DNA of 64,000 nucleotides from Avibacterium sp. 21-586 (lineage in GTDB: Bacteria > Pseudomonadota > Gammaproteobacteria > Enterobacterales > Pasteurellaceae), in the NCBI RefSeq assembly GCF_026226775.1, contig NZ_JAKKOD010000002.1, forward strand, positions 72,501 to 136,500, given 5' to 3'. Positions 22,765 to 31,866 of this stretch are shown here, one piece after another (position 1 is the first letter of the stretch; each line of letters begins with the position of its first letter). The position numbers were made by a program, and so were the translations under genes. Below the pieces are notes generated by a model. That model saw only the letters and a program-made list of their open reading frames with translations, made no database searches and had not been told where the DNA came from.

Positions 22765-22908
22765 ATGACAGATTTAATCATTCTCTTTTGGAAAGGACTC
22801 ATCTTATTCGGGCTAAGTTGGTATATTTTTACTATTTTTATTGTTGGTTTTAAAGGTTTTAAAAATATCAAAACAATGCTAGGAGTGGGCGATAATGAAA
22901 AAAACTAA
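22765..22908 (+). CDS. Small membrane protein of the symporter-sulfatase operon
   Basis: This 47-codon reading frame starts MTDLIILFWKG and ends GVGDNEKN. One hydrophobic helix spans about residues 4-29, followed by a basic segment (FKGFKNIK) on the presumed cytoplasmic side. It has its own ribosome site (AAGGGGGAAAT), lies 9 bp after the symporter stop, and overlaps the sulfatase start by 14 bases, so translation looks coupled. I recognise no family. Some SSS symporters are paired with tiny membrane partners (for example YhdT with PanF), so an accessory subunit is a reasonable inference. Confidence 0.7.
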   Translation: MTDLIILFWKGLILFGLSWYIFTIFIVGFKGFKNIKTMLGVGDNEKN

Positions 22909-24376
22909 CGTCGTTTTGATTGTTGCTGATGATTTAGGGTATTGGGCACTAGGTTGCTATGGCAATAAAGACGCAATTACGCCTAATATTGATAAATTAG
23001 CGCAACAAGGTAAAAAATTTAACGATTTCTTTTGTGTTTCTCCGGTTTGTTCCCCTGCGAGAGCCTCGATTTTTACCGGAAGAATTCCTTCTCAACACGG
23101 AATTCACGACTGGTTAGAAGAATGGGAAAATGGCGCGACCACAGAGCATTATCTAAAAGGACAATCGACTTTTGTGGATCGCTTAAAACAGCATAATTAT
23201 CTCTGCGCAATGAGCGGCAAATGGCATTTAGGTATGGCTGACACGCCACAATGCGGTTTTGATTATTGGTATTCCCATCAGCGTGGCGGTGGCCCTTACT
23301 TTAATGCGCCAATGTACCGAGATGGCACATTAATTGAAGAACCCGACTACATTACGGATAAAATCACCGATTATGGATTAGACTTTATTGAGAAGGTGCA
23401 TAATGCCGATCAGCCATTTTTTCTCAATTTAAGTTATACCGCGCCACATTCTCCTTGGGATCGAAAAAATCACCCACAAGAAATACTGGATCTTTATGCA
23501 GATTGTCAATTTGAATCTTGCCCACGAGATCCTTATCACCCTTGGAAAATTTATGAAACTTTTGAAGGTGATGAAGAAGAACGATTGGAAGTGCTAAGGG
23601 GATATTTCGCAGCCTTAACTGCAATGGATTTTAATATTGGAAGAATTATCACCGCACTTGAGGAAAAAGGCATTTTAGAAAACACGCTAATCATTTTCAC
23701 CAGTGATAACGGTATGAATATGGGACACCACGGTATTTTTGGTAAAGGGAATGGCACAAGCCCTGTGAATATGTTCGACACGTCCGTAAAAGTGCCGTTT
23801 ATTCTTTATCACAAAAATCATTTATCAACAGGTGAAGTAGATAACCTGCTGAGCCATTATGATTTGCGCCATACCTTATTGGAATATCTCAATATCAGTG
23901 ATGAAAATCAGCCACAGGTGCGTTATCCAGGAAAAAGTTTCGCAGTTTTACTGAACCAAGATCCATCGGATTTACGAGAAGAAAATCATCTTGTGATCTT
24001 TGATGAATATGGCCCAACCCGAATGATCCGCAATCGTTCTTTTAAATATATTCATCGCTATCCTGATGGACCTTATGAATTTTATGATCTGAAAAACGAT
24101 CCTGATGAACATCACAACCAAATTGATAATCCAGATTATCAACAGCAAATCGCCCAAATGCGCCGTGAGTTAAACCAGTGGTTTAATCAATATGTTAATA
24201 AAGAAATTGATGGTGCAACCTTGCCTGTTTACGGCGGCGGACAGCGTACGCTTGCGGGGGAATGGGGTGGCTATGAAGAAAACACGTTCAACAAATATAC
24301 AAGCAATTTTGTTTTTTCTGCAGACGAAAAACTGCAGCAAAAATCTGATGTGAAAGTGAAAGAAAAAATTCAGTAA
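22895..24376 (+). CDS. Type I sulfatase, cysteine type, cytoplasmic
   Basis: This 493-residue alkaline-phosphatase-superfamily hydrolase carries the sulfatase signature CSPARAS (about residues 52-58) in which Cys must be converted to formylglycine. The N-terminal metal-site ADDLGYW, the KWHLG lysine motif and the FTSDNGMNMGHHG metal site are also present. There is no signal peptide: the protein begins directly with the catalytic fold, so it should act on an imported sulfate ester. No maturase (anSME or FGE) gene is in the window. The start is preceded by AGGAGTGGGCGATA and overlaps the small membrane gene. Substrate is unknown; GlcNAc-6-sulfate, galactose-sulfate or fucose-sulfate are candidates only. 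Confidence 0.88.
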   Translation: MKKTNVVLIVADDLGYWALGCYGNKDAITPNIDKLAQQGKKFNDFFCVSPVCSPARASIFTGRIPSQHGIHDWLEEWENGATTEHYLKGQSTFVDRLKQHNYLCAMSGKWHLGMADTPQCGFDYWYSHQRGGGPYFNAPMYRDGTLIEEPDYITDKITDYGLDFIEKVHNADQPFFLNLSYTAPHSPWDRKNHPQEILDLYADCQFESCPRDPYHPWKIYETFEGDEEERLEVLRGYFAALTAMDFNIGRIITALEEKGILENTLIIFTSDNGMNMGHHGIFGKGNGTSPVNMFDTSVKVPFILYHKNHLSTGEVDNLLSHYDLRHTLLEYLNISDENQPQVRYPGKSFAVLLNQDPSDLREENHLVIFDEYGPTRMIRNRSFKYIHRYPDGPYEFYDLKNDPDEHHNQIDNPDYQQQIAQMRRELNQWFNQYVNKEIDGATLPVYGGGQRTLAGEWGGYEENTFNKYTSNFVFSADEKLQQKSDVKVKEKIQ

Positions 24377-24400
24377 CTTAGCAACATAAACGCGAAAAAT

Positions 24401-24430
24401 AAAAAGTAGGAAACCATTTCCTACTTTTTT
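24401..24430. terminator. Bidirectional terminator between sulfatase and ROK kinase genes
   Basis: AAAAAGTAGGAAA / TTTCCTACTTTTT is a 13-bp perfect stem with a 3-base loop between convergent genes. It has T-runs in both directions. Confidence 0.88.
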
Positions 24431-24443
24431 ATTAGTAATGAAA

Positions 24444-25409
24444 TTATTTTATCACTAACGCTGCAGCGCCTTTTACGCCAGCGGAATCAAGCAGTTGGCT
24501 TGATTTGATTTGCAGGTTTTGTAGGGATACGCCTAAGGCATAGTGCGGTAGGAATTTTTGTACTTTTTCGATGATGAAATCAGCAGATTTTGCGACCCCA
24601 CCAGCCAATACAATAAGTTCAGGATTAAAAATATTAATCAACACGCCTAAGCCGTAAGCCAGATATTTTGCGAAACTATCCACTACTTGTAGCGCGAGAT
24701 GATCGCCTTTTTTGGCATATTCAAAAATATGATGCGCTTGTAGGGAATCTAAATCCGTGGAAAAACGTTGGAAAAACGCACCGCACTTTTGTGTATCCTT
24801 ATCAGGTGCGGTGAGAAGTTTTTTGGCTTCTCGCACCAATCCTGGGGCGGACGTATAGGTTTCCAAGCAACCTGTTAAACCACAACCGCATTTCATTCCT
24901 TGTTCATTCACCATAATATGGCCAAATTCACCGGCGCAACCACCCGAACCAGATAGCACCTTGCCATTTAACAAAATGCCTGAGGCAATGCCCGTACCAA
25001 TTGGCACAACGATAAGATTTGCCACACCTTGCCCTGCACCGAATAAATGTTCGCCCAAGGTGATGGCCCGTACATCGTTTTCTACCACCACATTTTTATG
25101 AGAGATTTCTTCCATTAATTGCTTGGCATTGAAATCATTGCCCCAAGAAAAATTGGCTGCAATTTTAACAATCGCTTGATTCACCACTGGCCCCGGAATT
25201 CCCAAGCCTATGCCTTCTAATTGTGTTTCTGAAAGCTGATTTTGCGTAAGCAAATCCAAAATAGTCTGCCAAATACGAGAAAAAGTGGTTCTTGCCCCCT
25301 GTTGAGATAAAGTAGGAATGCTTTGTTCTGCGAGAATATTAAAATGGTTGTCTAAAATGCCAATTTTTGTGTTTGTGCCGCCAATGTCCACACCTGCGTA
25401 ATATTTCAT
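24444..25409 (-). CDS. ROK-family sugar kinase
   Basis: This 321-residue cytoplasmic kinase has the ATP motif VDIGGTNTKIGI near the N terminus, the catalytic VENDVRA segment (about residue 101), the ROK signature with EFGHIMV and the zinc-binding CGCGLTGCLE. There is no DNA-binding domain. It resembles glucokinase-like ROK proteins, but hexosamine kinases look similar, so the substrate is open. The start at 25409 uses GGAG upstream; ATGs at 25421 and 25412 are also in frame. Its promoter shares a CRP box and palindrome, at identical spacing, with the facing symporter-sulfatase operon, so it probably phosphorylates the desulfated sugar. Confidence 0.85.
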   Translation of the reverse strand: MKYYAGVDIGGTNTKIGILDNHFNILAEQSIPTLSQQGARTTFSRIWQTILDLLTQNQLSETQLEGIGLGIPGPVVNQAIVKIAANFSWGNDFNAKQLMEEISHKNVVVENDVRAITLGEHLFGAGQGVANLIVVPIGTGIASGILLNGKVLSGSGGCAGEFGHIMVNEQGMKCGCGLTGCLETYTSAPGLVREAKKLLTAPDKDTQKCGAFFQRFSTDLDSLQAHHIFEYAKKGDHLALQVVDSFAKYLAYGLGVLINIFNPELIVLAGGVAKSADFIIEKVQKFLPHYALGVSLQNLQIKSSQLLDSAGVKGAAALVIK

Positions 25410-25477
25410 CATCAACTCCATTTATTTTAATAACCAGAAAATGCATTATTACCATATGCTATTTAAGTGGAAAAAAC

Positions 25478-25493
25478 TATGATAAATATCATA
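25478..25493 (-). promoter_or_regulatory. Palindrome TATGAT-N4-ATCATA, candidate operator (copy 2)
   Basis: It has the same half-sites as the copy at 21202-21217. Its centre is 23 bp downstream (minus strand) of the CRP box centre, and it overlaps a predicted -10 (CATAGT, 25476-25481). Confidence 0.65.
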
Positions 25494-25500
25494 GAGATAG

Positions 25501-25516
25501 CGTGATAGAGATCACA
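25501..25516 (-). promoter_or_regulatory. CRP box of the ROK kinase gene
   Basis: Read on the minus strand it is TGTGA-TCTCTA-TCACG, one mismatch from the CRP core. It overlaps the last codons of coaD and lies about 40 bp before a predicted start near 25469. Confidence 0.75.
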
Positions 25517-26003
25517 ATTTTAAACGAAATAATACTTGTTGCACGGCTTGCGGCACAAGTTCACTTACATCGCCACCGTGTAGATGAATTTCTCGCACCA
25601 TTGTGGAAGAAACAAAGGCCCATTTTTCGCTAGGTGGGAAAAATAAACTTTCCACGCCTTGCCCATTTTCATTTTTGGTTAATAAGCGGTTTAGGCTAGC
25701 GAGTTGTAGTTCGTATTCAAAATCGGTGGTGGTCCGCACGCCACGGATAATGGCGTGAATGTGTTTTTCTTGCACCACCTTAGCCAGTAAATCAGCAAAG
25801 CCAAACACTTCCACATTGGGTAAGTGAGCGACCGCTTGCTGTGCGATTTTCACTCTGGTGTCTAAATCAAACAAAGGCTTTTTGCTCGGGCTGGCGGCAA
25901 TGGCGACAAAAACGTTGGAAAAAAGCACCGCACTTCGTTCGATAATATCTAAATGTCCGTTGGTGATGGGATCAAAGGTGCCGGGGTAAATTACGGTTGT
26001 CAT
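25512..26003 (-). CDS. coaD: Pantetheine-phosphate adenylyltransferase
   Basis: This 163-residue nucleotidyltransferase makes dephospho-CoA, the penultimate step of coenzyme A synthesis. The catalytic [11 protein letters not shown] (T/HxGH) is at residues 9-19, and the C-terminal VSSTMVRE is the ISSTxxR-type motif. It follows waaA by 51 bp, the same pairing as kdtA-kdtB in many gammaproteobacteria. The start has AAGGAGAAAG. Its 3' end contains the CRP box of the ROK kinase gene. Confidence 0.97.
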   Translation of the reverse strand: MTTVIYPGTFDPITNGHLDIIERSAVLFSNVFVAIAASPSKKPLFDLDTRVKIAQQAVAHLPNVEVFGFADLLAKVVQEKHIHAIIRGVRTTTDFEYELQLASLNRLLTKNENGQGVESLFFPPSEKWAFVSSTMVREIHLHGGDVSELVPQAVQQVLFRLKL

Positions 26004-26054
26004 TCTTTCTCCTTTATTTAAGTCTTGCTCTGGTATTCAGGCAAAATTCTATGT

Positions 26055-27338
26055 TTATGAGGATTTCAAATAAGGTTGAAGTAAATCAAGCAAACGTTGT
26101 AAAGCACCGCGATTTTCTAATAATACGCCATAGCCCGCCTTCCCTGTGCGCTCACGCAAAGCAGATGAATTTAGCAAAATTTCCACCGCTCTTGCGATAG
26201 CAGTGGCATTATTGTTCACTTCAACAAAGCCTTGAACTTCCATTAAATTGCGATAAACTTCGGGGAAATTGAAGGTATATTTACCGCTCACCACAGGAAT
26301 TTGAAAAGCGATCGGTTCAAGGGGATTATGTCCGCCTCGTTTTACTAAACTGCCCCCTACAAAGGCGACATCTGCCAAGGCGTACATTAACATCAGCTCG
26401 CCCATTGTATCACCTAGCACCACTTGGGTATCAGCTTGTGGTGCACGATTCTCACTGCGGCGCACAACGGTGAAATGCTGTTTTTCAATTTGCTCCGCCA
26501 CTTCATTAAAACGTTCTGGGTGGCGTGGCACGAGAATCAGCAATAAATCAGGAAAGGCTTGTAATAATAAACGGTGGCTTTCCAAAATTAGGCTTTCTTC
26601 CCCTTCGTGGGTGCTGGCGGCAACCCACACGGGGCGTTGTTGTTTCCATTGGGCTTTGAGCTTTTCGGCTTCAGTGAGTAAGCTTTCACTTAGCACTAAA
26701 TCATATTTAATATTACCTGTGAGTTTGAGCTTTTCTGGATCGTAGCCCAGTTTGAGATAACGCTGTCCGCTGATGTTATCCTGCGGTGCAATCAGGCTGA
26801 TTTTGCTTAAAATGGCTTGAATATAGCTTTCCAACCAGCCATAACGTTTTGCTGATCGGGCAGATAAACGGGCATTGGCGATAATAAATGGAATGTGCTG
26901 TTTGTGTAGCTGATAAATTAAATTTGGCCAAATCTCCGTTTCGATCACAATGCAGACTTTCGGTTGAATGAAACGAACAAAGCGTTTAATCGCCCTGGGT
27001 AAATCGTAAGGCAAATAAAAATGGCTGACTTGATCACCAAAAGCGGCTTTAACGCGCTCAGAGCCTGTTGGCGTGACGGTGGTCAAGGTAATGGATAATT
27101 CAGGGTAACGGCGTTGAATCGCTTTCACCAAAGGGGTAGCTGCAATCACTTCACCAACGGACGCCGCGTGGATTAGCACGCCATTCGGTTTTGGCGGGGA
27201 TTGCGTGGCGCGATAAATGCCATAACGCTCCAAAATCCGCTGACGATAAGCCGGTGCCTTTAGACTACGCAATAAAATAAATAGCCAAATCAGCGGTTGA
27301 ACAAGATACATTATGCAAGTGTAAAGTCTGTGCCACAT
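26055..27338 (-). CDS. waaA: Kdo transferase (3-deoxy-D-manno-octulosonate:lipid A)
   Basis: This 427-residue GT30 enzyme has an N-terminal membrane anchor (about residues 8-26). HAASVGEVIAATPLV (catalytic Glu region), ETEIWPNLIYQL and the C-terminal GGHNPLEP donor motif identify WaaA/KdtA. In Haemophilus the enzyme adds one Kdo, later phosphorylated by KdkA. Whether this copy adds one or two is not visible, and matters because two heptosyltransferase I types are present. The start MWHRLYT aligns with the family; a second ATG nine codons in is less likely. Confidence 0.95.
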   Translation of the reverse strand: MWHRLYTCIMYLVQPLIWLFILLRSLKAPAYRQRILERYGIYRATQSPPKPNGVLIHAASVGEVIAATPLVKAIQRRYPELSITLTTVTPTGSERVKAAFGDQVSHFYLPYDLPRAIKRFVRFIQPKVCIVIETEIWPNLIYQLHKQHIPFIIANARLSARSAKRYGWLESYIQAILSKISLIAPQDNISGQRYLKLGYDPEKLKLTGNIKYDLVLSESLLTEAEKLKAQWKQQRPVWVAASTHEGEESLILESHRLLLQAFPDLLLILVPRHPERFNEVAEQIEKQHFTVVRRSENRAPQADTQVVLGDTMGELMLMYALADVAFVGGSLVKRGGHNPLEPIAFQIPVVSGKYTFNFPEVYRNLMEVQGFVEVNNNATAIARAVEILLNSSALRERTGKAGYGVLLENRGALQRLLDLLQPYLKSS

Positions 27339-27379
27339 AGCCCTTTCTTCATTAAGCCGAAAAAATTGAGAAATTTGAT

Positions 27380-27419
27380 CCGCACTTTAATTCATACAAA
27401 TGGGCAATATAAAGTGCGG
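27380..27419. repeat. Inverted uptake-sequence pair between mnmA and waaA
   Basis: CCGCACTTTA (27380-27389) and TAAAGTGCGG (27410-27419) are exact inverted repeats around a 20-base loop. The left copy is an off-consensus uptake core (AAGTGCGGA), the right one perfect. It may work as a weak terminator for mnmA. Confidence 0.55.
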
Positions 27420-27437
27420 TGAAATTTCGCGAAGTTT

Positions 27438-28601
27438 TTATTTTATTGATTGTTCAATAATGCCGCCGCCAAGGCAAATTTCCCCTTGGTAGAACACGGC
27501 AGATTGTCCTGGAGTTACTGCAATTTGCGGTTCATCAAAACGTACTTCGATGCTGTCATCATTAAGAGGAATGATTTGGCAAGGAATATCTGTTTGGCGA
27601 TAACGGGTTTTCACCGTGCAACGCAGAGGTTCGCGAATCGGTTGGCGATCCACCCAGTGCAGCTGTTGTGCAATTAATCCGCTGGAGAGCAAGGCAGAAT
27701 TATCCAAACCCTGAGCAACCACTAACACATTGTTAGTGAGATCTTTTCCCACCACATACCACGCATTTTCTGCTTTGCCTTTCACGCCGCCAATGCCTAA
27801 GCCTTTGCGTTGCCCTAAGGTGTGATACATCAAACCTTGGTGGCGACCGATTATTTCACCCTCGGTGGTTTTGATGTCCCCCGGTTGAGCGGGCAAATAA
27901 CGCGCCAAGAAATCTTTGAATTTACGTTCGCCGATAAAACAAATGCCGGTGGAATCTTTTTTCTTTGCGGTAACCAAGCCTAACTCTTCTGCAATGGCGC
28001 GCACCACAGGTTTTTCAATATCCCCCACAGGAAACAGGCTTTGCGCCACTTGGCTTTCACTCAAGGTGTAAAGGAAATAGCTTTGGTCTTTGTTAGGATC
28101 TAAACCACGCAATAATTGCGCTTTGCCACTATGATCACGGGGATCACGGCGGCGCACATAATGCCCTGTGGCGATATAATCCGCCCCCAGATCTTCTGCG
28201 GCATATTCCAAAAAGGCTTTAAACTTGATTTCTTTGTTGCACAGAATATCAGGGTTTGGCGTGCGGCCGGCTTTGTATTCCGCTAAAAAATGTTCAAAAA
28301 CGTTATCCCAATATTCTGCGGCAAAATTGATTTTATGTAATTTGATGCCGAGCTTGTCGCATACCGCTTGTGCGTCTGCCAAGTCTGCGGCGGCTGTGCA
28401 GTAATCGGTGTCATCATCTTCTTCCCAGTTTTTCATAAACAAGCCTTCCACTTGGTAGCCTTGTTGCTGAAGAATAAAGGCAGAAACAGAAGAATCCACC
28501 CCACCAGACATTCCACAAATCACTTTAATTTTGCTGTTTTCTGCACGTTGACTTTCGCTTAATGCAGGGAAATATTGTTCATACGTTTTTGATTTCATCA
28601 T
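27438..28601 (-). CDS. mnmA: tRNA 2-thiouridylase
   Basis: This 387-residue enzyme makes the 2-thio group of uridine-34 in Glu, Gln and Lys tRNAs. The PP-loop [12 protein letters not shown] is at about residues 29-40, and the two catalytic cysteines lie in [12 protein letters not shown] and STGICFIGE. The N-terminal extension of about 25 residues before the PP-loop is shared with H. influenzae. It lies downstream of nqrM and upstream of waaA on the same strand. Confidence 0.97.
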   Translation of the reverse strand: MMKSKTYEQYFPALSESQRAENSKIKVICGMSGGVDSSVSAFILQQQGYQVEGLFMKNWEEDDDTDYCTAAADLADAQAVCDKLGIKLHKINFAAEYWDNVFEHFLAEYKAGRTPNPDILCNKEIKFKAFLEYAAEDLGADYIATGHYVRRRDPRDHSGKAQLLRGLDPNKDQSYFLYTLSESQVAQSLFPVGDIEKPVVRAIAEELGLVTAKKKDSTGICFIGERKFKDFLARYLPAQPGDIKTTEGEIIGRHQGLMYHTLGQRKGLGIGGVKGKAENAWYVVGKDLTNNVLVVAQGLDNSALLSSGLIAQQLHWVDRQPIREPLRCTVKTRYRQTDIPCQIIPLNDDSIEVRFDEPQIAVTPGQSAVFYQGEICLGGGIIEQSIK

Positions 28602-28642
28602 AATTTTTTCAAATTTTTGACCGCACTTTGTTTATTCGGAAA

Positions 28643-28891
28643 TTATTTTACTTCGTAGAAATTTGTTTCGCTTTTGTTGAAGCGATCTAATTCTGATGCG
28701 TCCACTTCGCCTTTTTCCACTTTGGCTTTTAAGTTATCGCAAGGCTCATCGCAATCACATACTTTCTTCAAGCCGAGGGAAGAAATCCCCCCGCAGCTGC
28801 CTGCAATGGATTTGCGTTTGATAATATAGCCGATGGACATCGCTAAAATCACCGCAAGGAAAAAGCCAAAAGTAATAAAAAACAGTTCCAT
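28643..28891 (-). CDS. nqrM: Na+-NQR maturation factor NqrM
   Basis: This 82-residue protein (former DUF539) has one N-terminal membrane helix (residues 2-24) and four conserved cysteines in SCGG and CDCDEPC. In Vibrio, NqrM is needed to insert the iron centre between the NqrD and NqrE subunits. It directly follows apbE (10 bp gap), as expected, and completes the Nqr assembly set. The start has AAAGGTGAAAAA upstream. Confidence 0.93.
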   Translation of the reverse strand: MELFFITFGFFLAVILAMSIGYIIKRKSIAGSCGGISSLGLKKVCDCDEPCDNLKAKVEKGEVDASELDRFNKSETNFYEVK

Positions 28892-28901
28892 TTTTTCACC
28901 T

Positions 28902-29945
28902 TTATGGATTGATTAATTGTTTAAATGCGGAAGACATTTTCACCTCAAAACCACTTTCTGTTTTGATGATTAAATATACCGCTAATTTTTGCTGCTCCGC
29001 CACTTTGAGCGCTTCATCTTCACCAAGCACGAACAAGCCTGTGGATAAGCCGTCTGCCGTCATTGATGAGGGATCAAGCACGGTGATTGACGCCAAATGA
29101 TGCTGAATTGGGCGACCTGTTTGCGGATTAATTTCGTGGGAATAACGCACCCCGTTTTCTTCAAAATAAATGCGGTAATCACCAGAAGTTGCCATCGCCA
29201 GATTGTGTAAACCGACCACTTGTTCCACGCTTCTTGAACCGTCCGTAGTGGGTTTTTCAATGGCAATTTGCCAAGGCTTGTTTTCGCTGTTGTTGCCTTT
29301 GGCACGAATTTCGCCGCCAATTTCCACCATATAGTTATCAATATGTAAACGTTCAAGATAGTCCGCCACTTGATCAACACCAAAGCCTTTGGCGATGGAA
29401 GATAAATCTACATAAAGTTCTGGCACGGCTTTTTCTAAGTAAAATTTACCCGCACTTTCGCTGAGTTTTAATTTTTCAATGCCTACCCACGCACGGCGTT
29501 CATCAAGCTGTTGCTGGCTTGGGGCTTTTTCCACGCGTTTTTCTGGGCCAAATCCCCATAGGTTCACCAATGGACCTACGGTAATATCTAATGCGCTTTG
29601 TGTAACCTTATTTAAGCGAATGGCTTCACCTATCACTTTGGCCAGATCCGCAGAAATTTCAATCGGGGTATTCATCGCGCGGTTTTGGTTAAAACGACTT
29701 AATTCAGAGGTAGGAATATAGGTGGACATTTTTTCATTCACGTCTTTTAAGATTTTTTCCACCCCTTCGTGAGTATCCGCTGCCGATTGGGTTGCTTCTG
29801 CGGTGATGTATTTAATGTGGTAAGTAGTTCCCATTGTTTTACCGCTTAAGGTAACAATTTCGGGATCTTTTTGGCAGGCAGTTAGGCTACTCACCAAGAG
29901 TAAGGCGATTGCCCAACCGTAAACCGTTTTGACTTTTCTTAACAT
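28902..29945 (-). CDS. apbE: FAD:protein FMN transferase, lipoprotein
   Basis: This 347-residue periplasmic enzyme attaches FMN covalently to threonines in NqrB and NqrC. It has a lipoprotein signal (hydrophobic 11-20, lipobox LTAC with Cys at about residue 24), then TMGTTYHIKY, LSSIAKGFGVDQVADYL and GGEIRAKG, all ApbE signatures. It lies between nqrF and nqrM on the same strand. A hairpin at 29982-30012 separates it from nqrF and may lower its expression. Confidence 0.95.
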   Translation of the reverse strand: MLRKVKTVYGWAIALLLVSSLTACQKDPEIVTLSGKTMGTTYHIKYITAEATQSAADTHEGVEKILKDVNEKMSTYIPTSELSRFNQNRAMNTPIEISADLAKVIGEAIRLNKVTQSALDITVGPLVNLWGFGPEKRVEKAPSQQQLDERRAWVGIEKLKLSESAGKFYLEKAVPELYVDLSSIAKGFGVDQVADYLERLHIDNYMVEIGGEIRAKGNNSENKPWQIAIEKPTTDGSRSVEQVVGLHNLAMATSGDYRIYFEENGVRYSHEINPQTGRPIQHHLASITVLDPSSMTADGLSTGLFVLGEDEALKVAEQQKLAVYLIIKTESGFEVKMSSAFKQLINP

Positions 29946-29981
29946 AAATCTATCGCTAATTTTTCTGTGGCTAAAAATGGC

Positions 29982-30012
29982 TAAAGCGGTCAGAAATCTG
30001 ACCGCTCTTTTT
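29982..30012 (-). terminator. Hairpin between nqrF and apbE
   Basis: AGCGGTCAGA / TCTGACCGCT is a 10-bp perfect stem with a tiny loop, A-rich on one side and T-rich on the other. It would terminate or attenuate transcription after nqrF. One arm carries ACCGCTCTT, a variant of the uptake core that recurs in this window. Confidence 0.65.
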
Positions 30013-30030
30013 CTTTATTTAACAGCGTTA

Positions 30031-31254
30031 TCAACCGCCAAAGTCATCTAATAAGATGTTTTCGTCTTCAACACCTAAGTCTTTGAGCATTTTGATTACT
30101 GCTGCGTTCATCACTGGAGGTCCACACATATAGTATTCACAGTCTTCTGGTGCTTCGTGATTTTTAAGATAGTTTTCATAAAGCACGTTGTGGATAAAGC
30201 CTGTGTAGCCGTCCCAATTATCTTCTGGCAATGGATCAGAAAGTGCCACGTGCCATTGGAAGTTGTCGTTTTCCGCTTGTAAGGTATCGAAATCCTCTAC
30301 ATAGAACATTTCACGTTTTGAACGAGCTCCGTACCAGAATGACATTTTACGTTTTGATTTCAAACGTTTTAATTGGTCGAAGATATGTGAACGCATTGGT
30401 GCCATACCTGCACCCCCACCGATAAATACCATTTCTGCATCAGTCTCTTTCGCGAAGAATTCACCGAATGGACCAGAAATAGTTACTTTATCACCCGGTT
30501 TTAATGACCAAATATAAGAAGACATTTGTCCCGGTGGTGCATCTGGGTTGCTTGGTGGTGGCGTTGCAATACGCACGTTAAGCATAATGATGCCTTTCTC
30601 TTCTGGGTATGAAGCCATTGAGTAAGCACGTACAATTGGTTCGTCCACTTTTGAAACATAACGCCATAGGTTATATTTATCCCAATCTTCGTGGTATTCT
30701 TGTGGAATATCGAAGTCTTTGTAAGAAACCGTATGTGGATCTGCTTCAATTTGGATATAACCACCCGCACGGAATGGCACTTCTTCCCCTTCAGGAATTT
30801 GTAATTTAAGCTCTTTGATGAAGGTTGCTTTATTGTCGTTAGAAATAACGGTACATTCCCATTTTTTCACGCCGAACACTTCTTCAGGTAATTCAATTTG
30901 CATATTGGTTTTTACATTTACCTGACAAGCAAGGCGATAACCTTCTTTCGCTTCACGTTTTGAAATGTGAGAAAGTTCAGTGGGTAGAATATCACCACCA
31001 CCTTCAGCGACTTTCACCACACATTGACCACAAGAGCCGCCGCCACCACAAGCAGAAGAAACGAAAATCCCTTTGCTTGCTAACGCGCCTAATAATTTTC
31101 CACCTGCAGGCAAGTGAATGGCTTTGCTTGGATCGTGATTGATTTCAATAGTAATGTCCCCTGAGTTTACGAGTTTAGATTTAGCAAACAAGATAATTGC
31201 TGCTAAAGCTAAAACCACCACAGTGAACATTGCAATACCTAAAATAATTTCCAT
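30031..31254 (-). CDS. nqrF: Na+-translocating NADH:quinone reductase subunit F
   Basis: This 407-residue subunit is where NADH enters the complex. It has an N-terminal membrane helix (3-26), a 2Fe-2S domain with [12 protein letters not shown] and a later LAC cysteine (about residues 69-112), an FAD domain with RAYSMASYP, and an NADH domain with [14 protein letters not shown] and [10 protein letters not shown]. It is the last of the six nqr genes, 14 bp after nqrE. Confidence 0.97.
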   Translation of the reverse strand: MEIILGIAMFTVVVLALAAIILFAKSKLVNSGDITIEINHDPSKAIHLPAGGKLLGALASKGIFVSSACGGGGSCGQCVVKVAEGGGDILPTELSHISKREAKEGYRLACQVNVKTNMQIELPEEVFGVKKWECTVISNDNKATFIKELKLQIPEGEEVPFRAGGYIQIEADPHTVSYKDFDIPQEYHEDWDKYNLWRYVSKVDEPIVRAYSMASYPEEKGIIMLNVRIATPPPSNPDAPPGQMSSYIWSLKPGDKVTISGPFGEFFAKETDAEMVFIGGGAGMAPMRSHIFDQLKRLKSKRKMSFWYGARSKREMFYVEDFDTLQAENDNFQWHVALSDPLPEDNWDGYTGFIHNVLYENYLKNHEAPEDCEYYMCGPPVMNAAVIKMLKDLGVEDENILLDDFGG

Positions 31255-31268
31255 TTAGTATCCCCTTC

Positions 31269-31865
31269 TTATAACTGAATACCTGAAAATGACATAAAGC
31301 CAAGTGCCATTAGACCTACGGTGATAAAGGTGATCCCTAAACCACGCAAGCCTGCTGGAATATCAGCATATTTCATTTTTTCAGTTAAACCGGCAAGTGC
31401 CACGATAGCCAACATCCAACCTGTTCCTGCACCGATACCATAAACCACAGATTCAGCAAGGTTGTATTCACGTTGCACCATAAAAGATACCCCACCAAAA
31501 ATCGCACAGTTTACGGTGATTAACGGTAAGAAGATCCCTAATGCGTTATAAAGTGCGGGGAAAAATTTGTCCAAAACCATTTCAAGGATTTGTACTAATG
31601 CCGCAATCACACCGATGAAAGTGATAAAGCGTAAGAAACTTAAATCTACGCCTTCTACTAACGCACCATCTTTTAAGATGTGAGTGTAAACAATTTGGTT
31701 TGCTGGCACGGCGATACCTAATACCACGATTACCGCGATCCCTAAACCAAAGGCTGTTGAAACTTTCTTTGAAACCGCAAGGAATGTACACATACCAAGG
31801 AAGAAAGAAAGTGCCATATTTTCAATAAAAATGGACTTAACAAATAGACTTAAATAGTGTTCCAT
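31269..31865 (-). CDS. nqrE: Na+-NQR subunit E
   Basis: This 198-residue membrane subunit has six hydrophobic helices. It includes the inner half of the intramembrane iron site ([15 protein letters not shown], with Cys near residue 26) and the NCAIFGG segment (Cys about 120). Length matches the family exactly. It begins 1 bp after nqrD and continues the tightly packed operon. Confidence 0.96.
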   Translation of the reverse strand: MEHYLSLFVKSIFIENMALSFFLGMCTFLAVSKKVSTAFGLGIAVIVVLGIAVPANQIVYTHILKDGALVEGVDLSFLRFITFIGVIAALVQILEMVLDKFFPALYNALGIFLPLITVNCAIFGGVSFMVQREYNLAESVVYGIGAGTGWMLAIVALAGLTEKMKYADIPAGLRGLGITFITVGLMALGFMSFSGIQL

Positions 31866-31866
31866 C

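Noticed and set aside
21058-24443. Symporter-sulfatase block as recent foreign DNA
   Set aside because: It contains an uptake core (23651-23659) and base use similar to its neighbours, so there is no clear sign of recent transfer.
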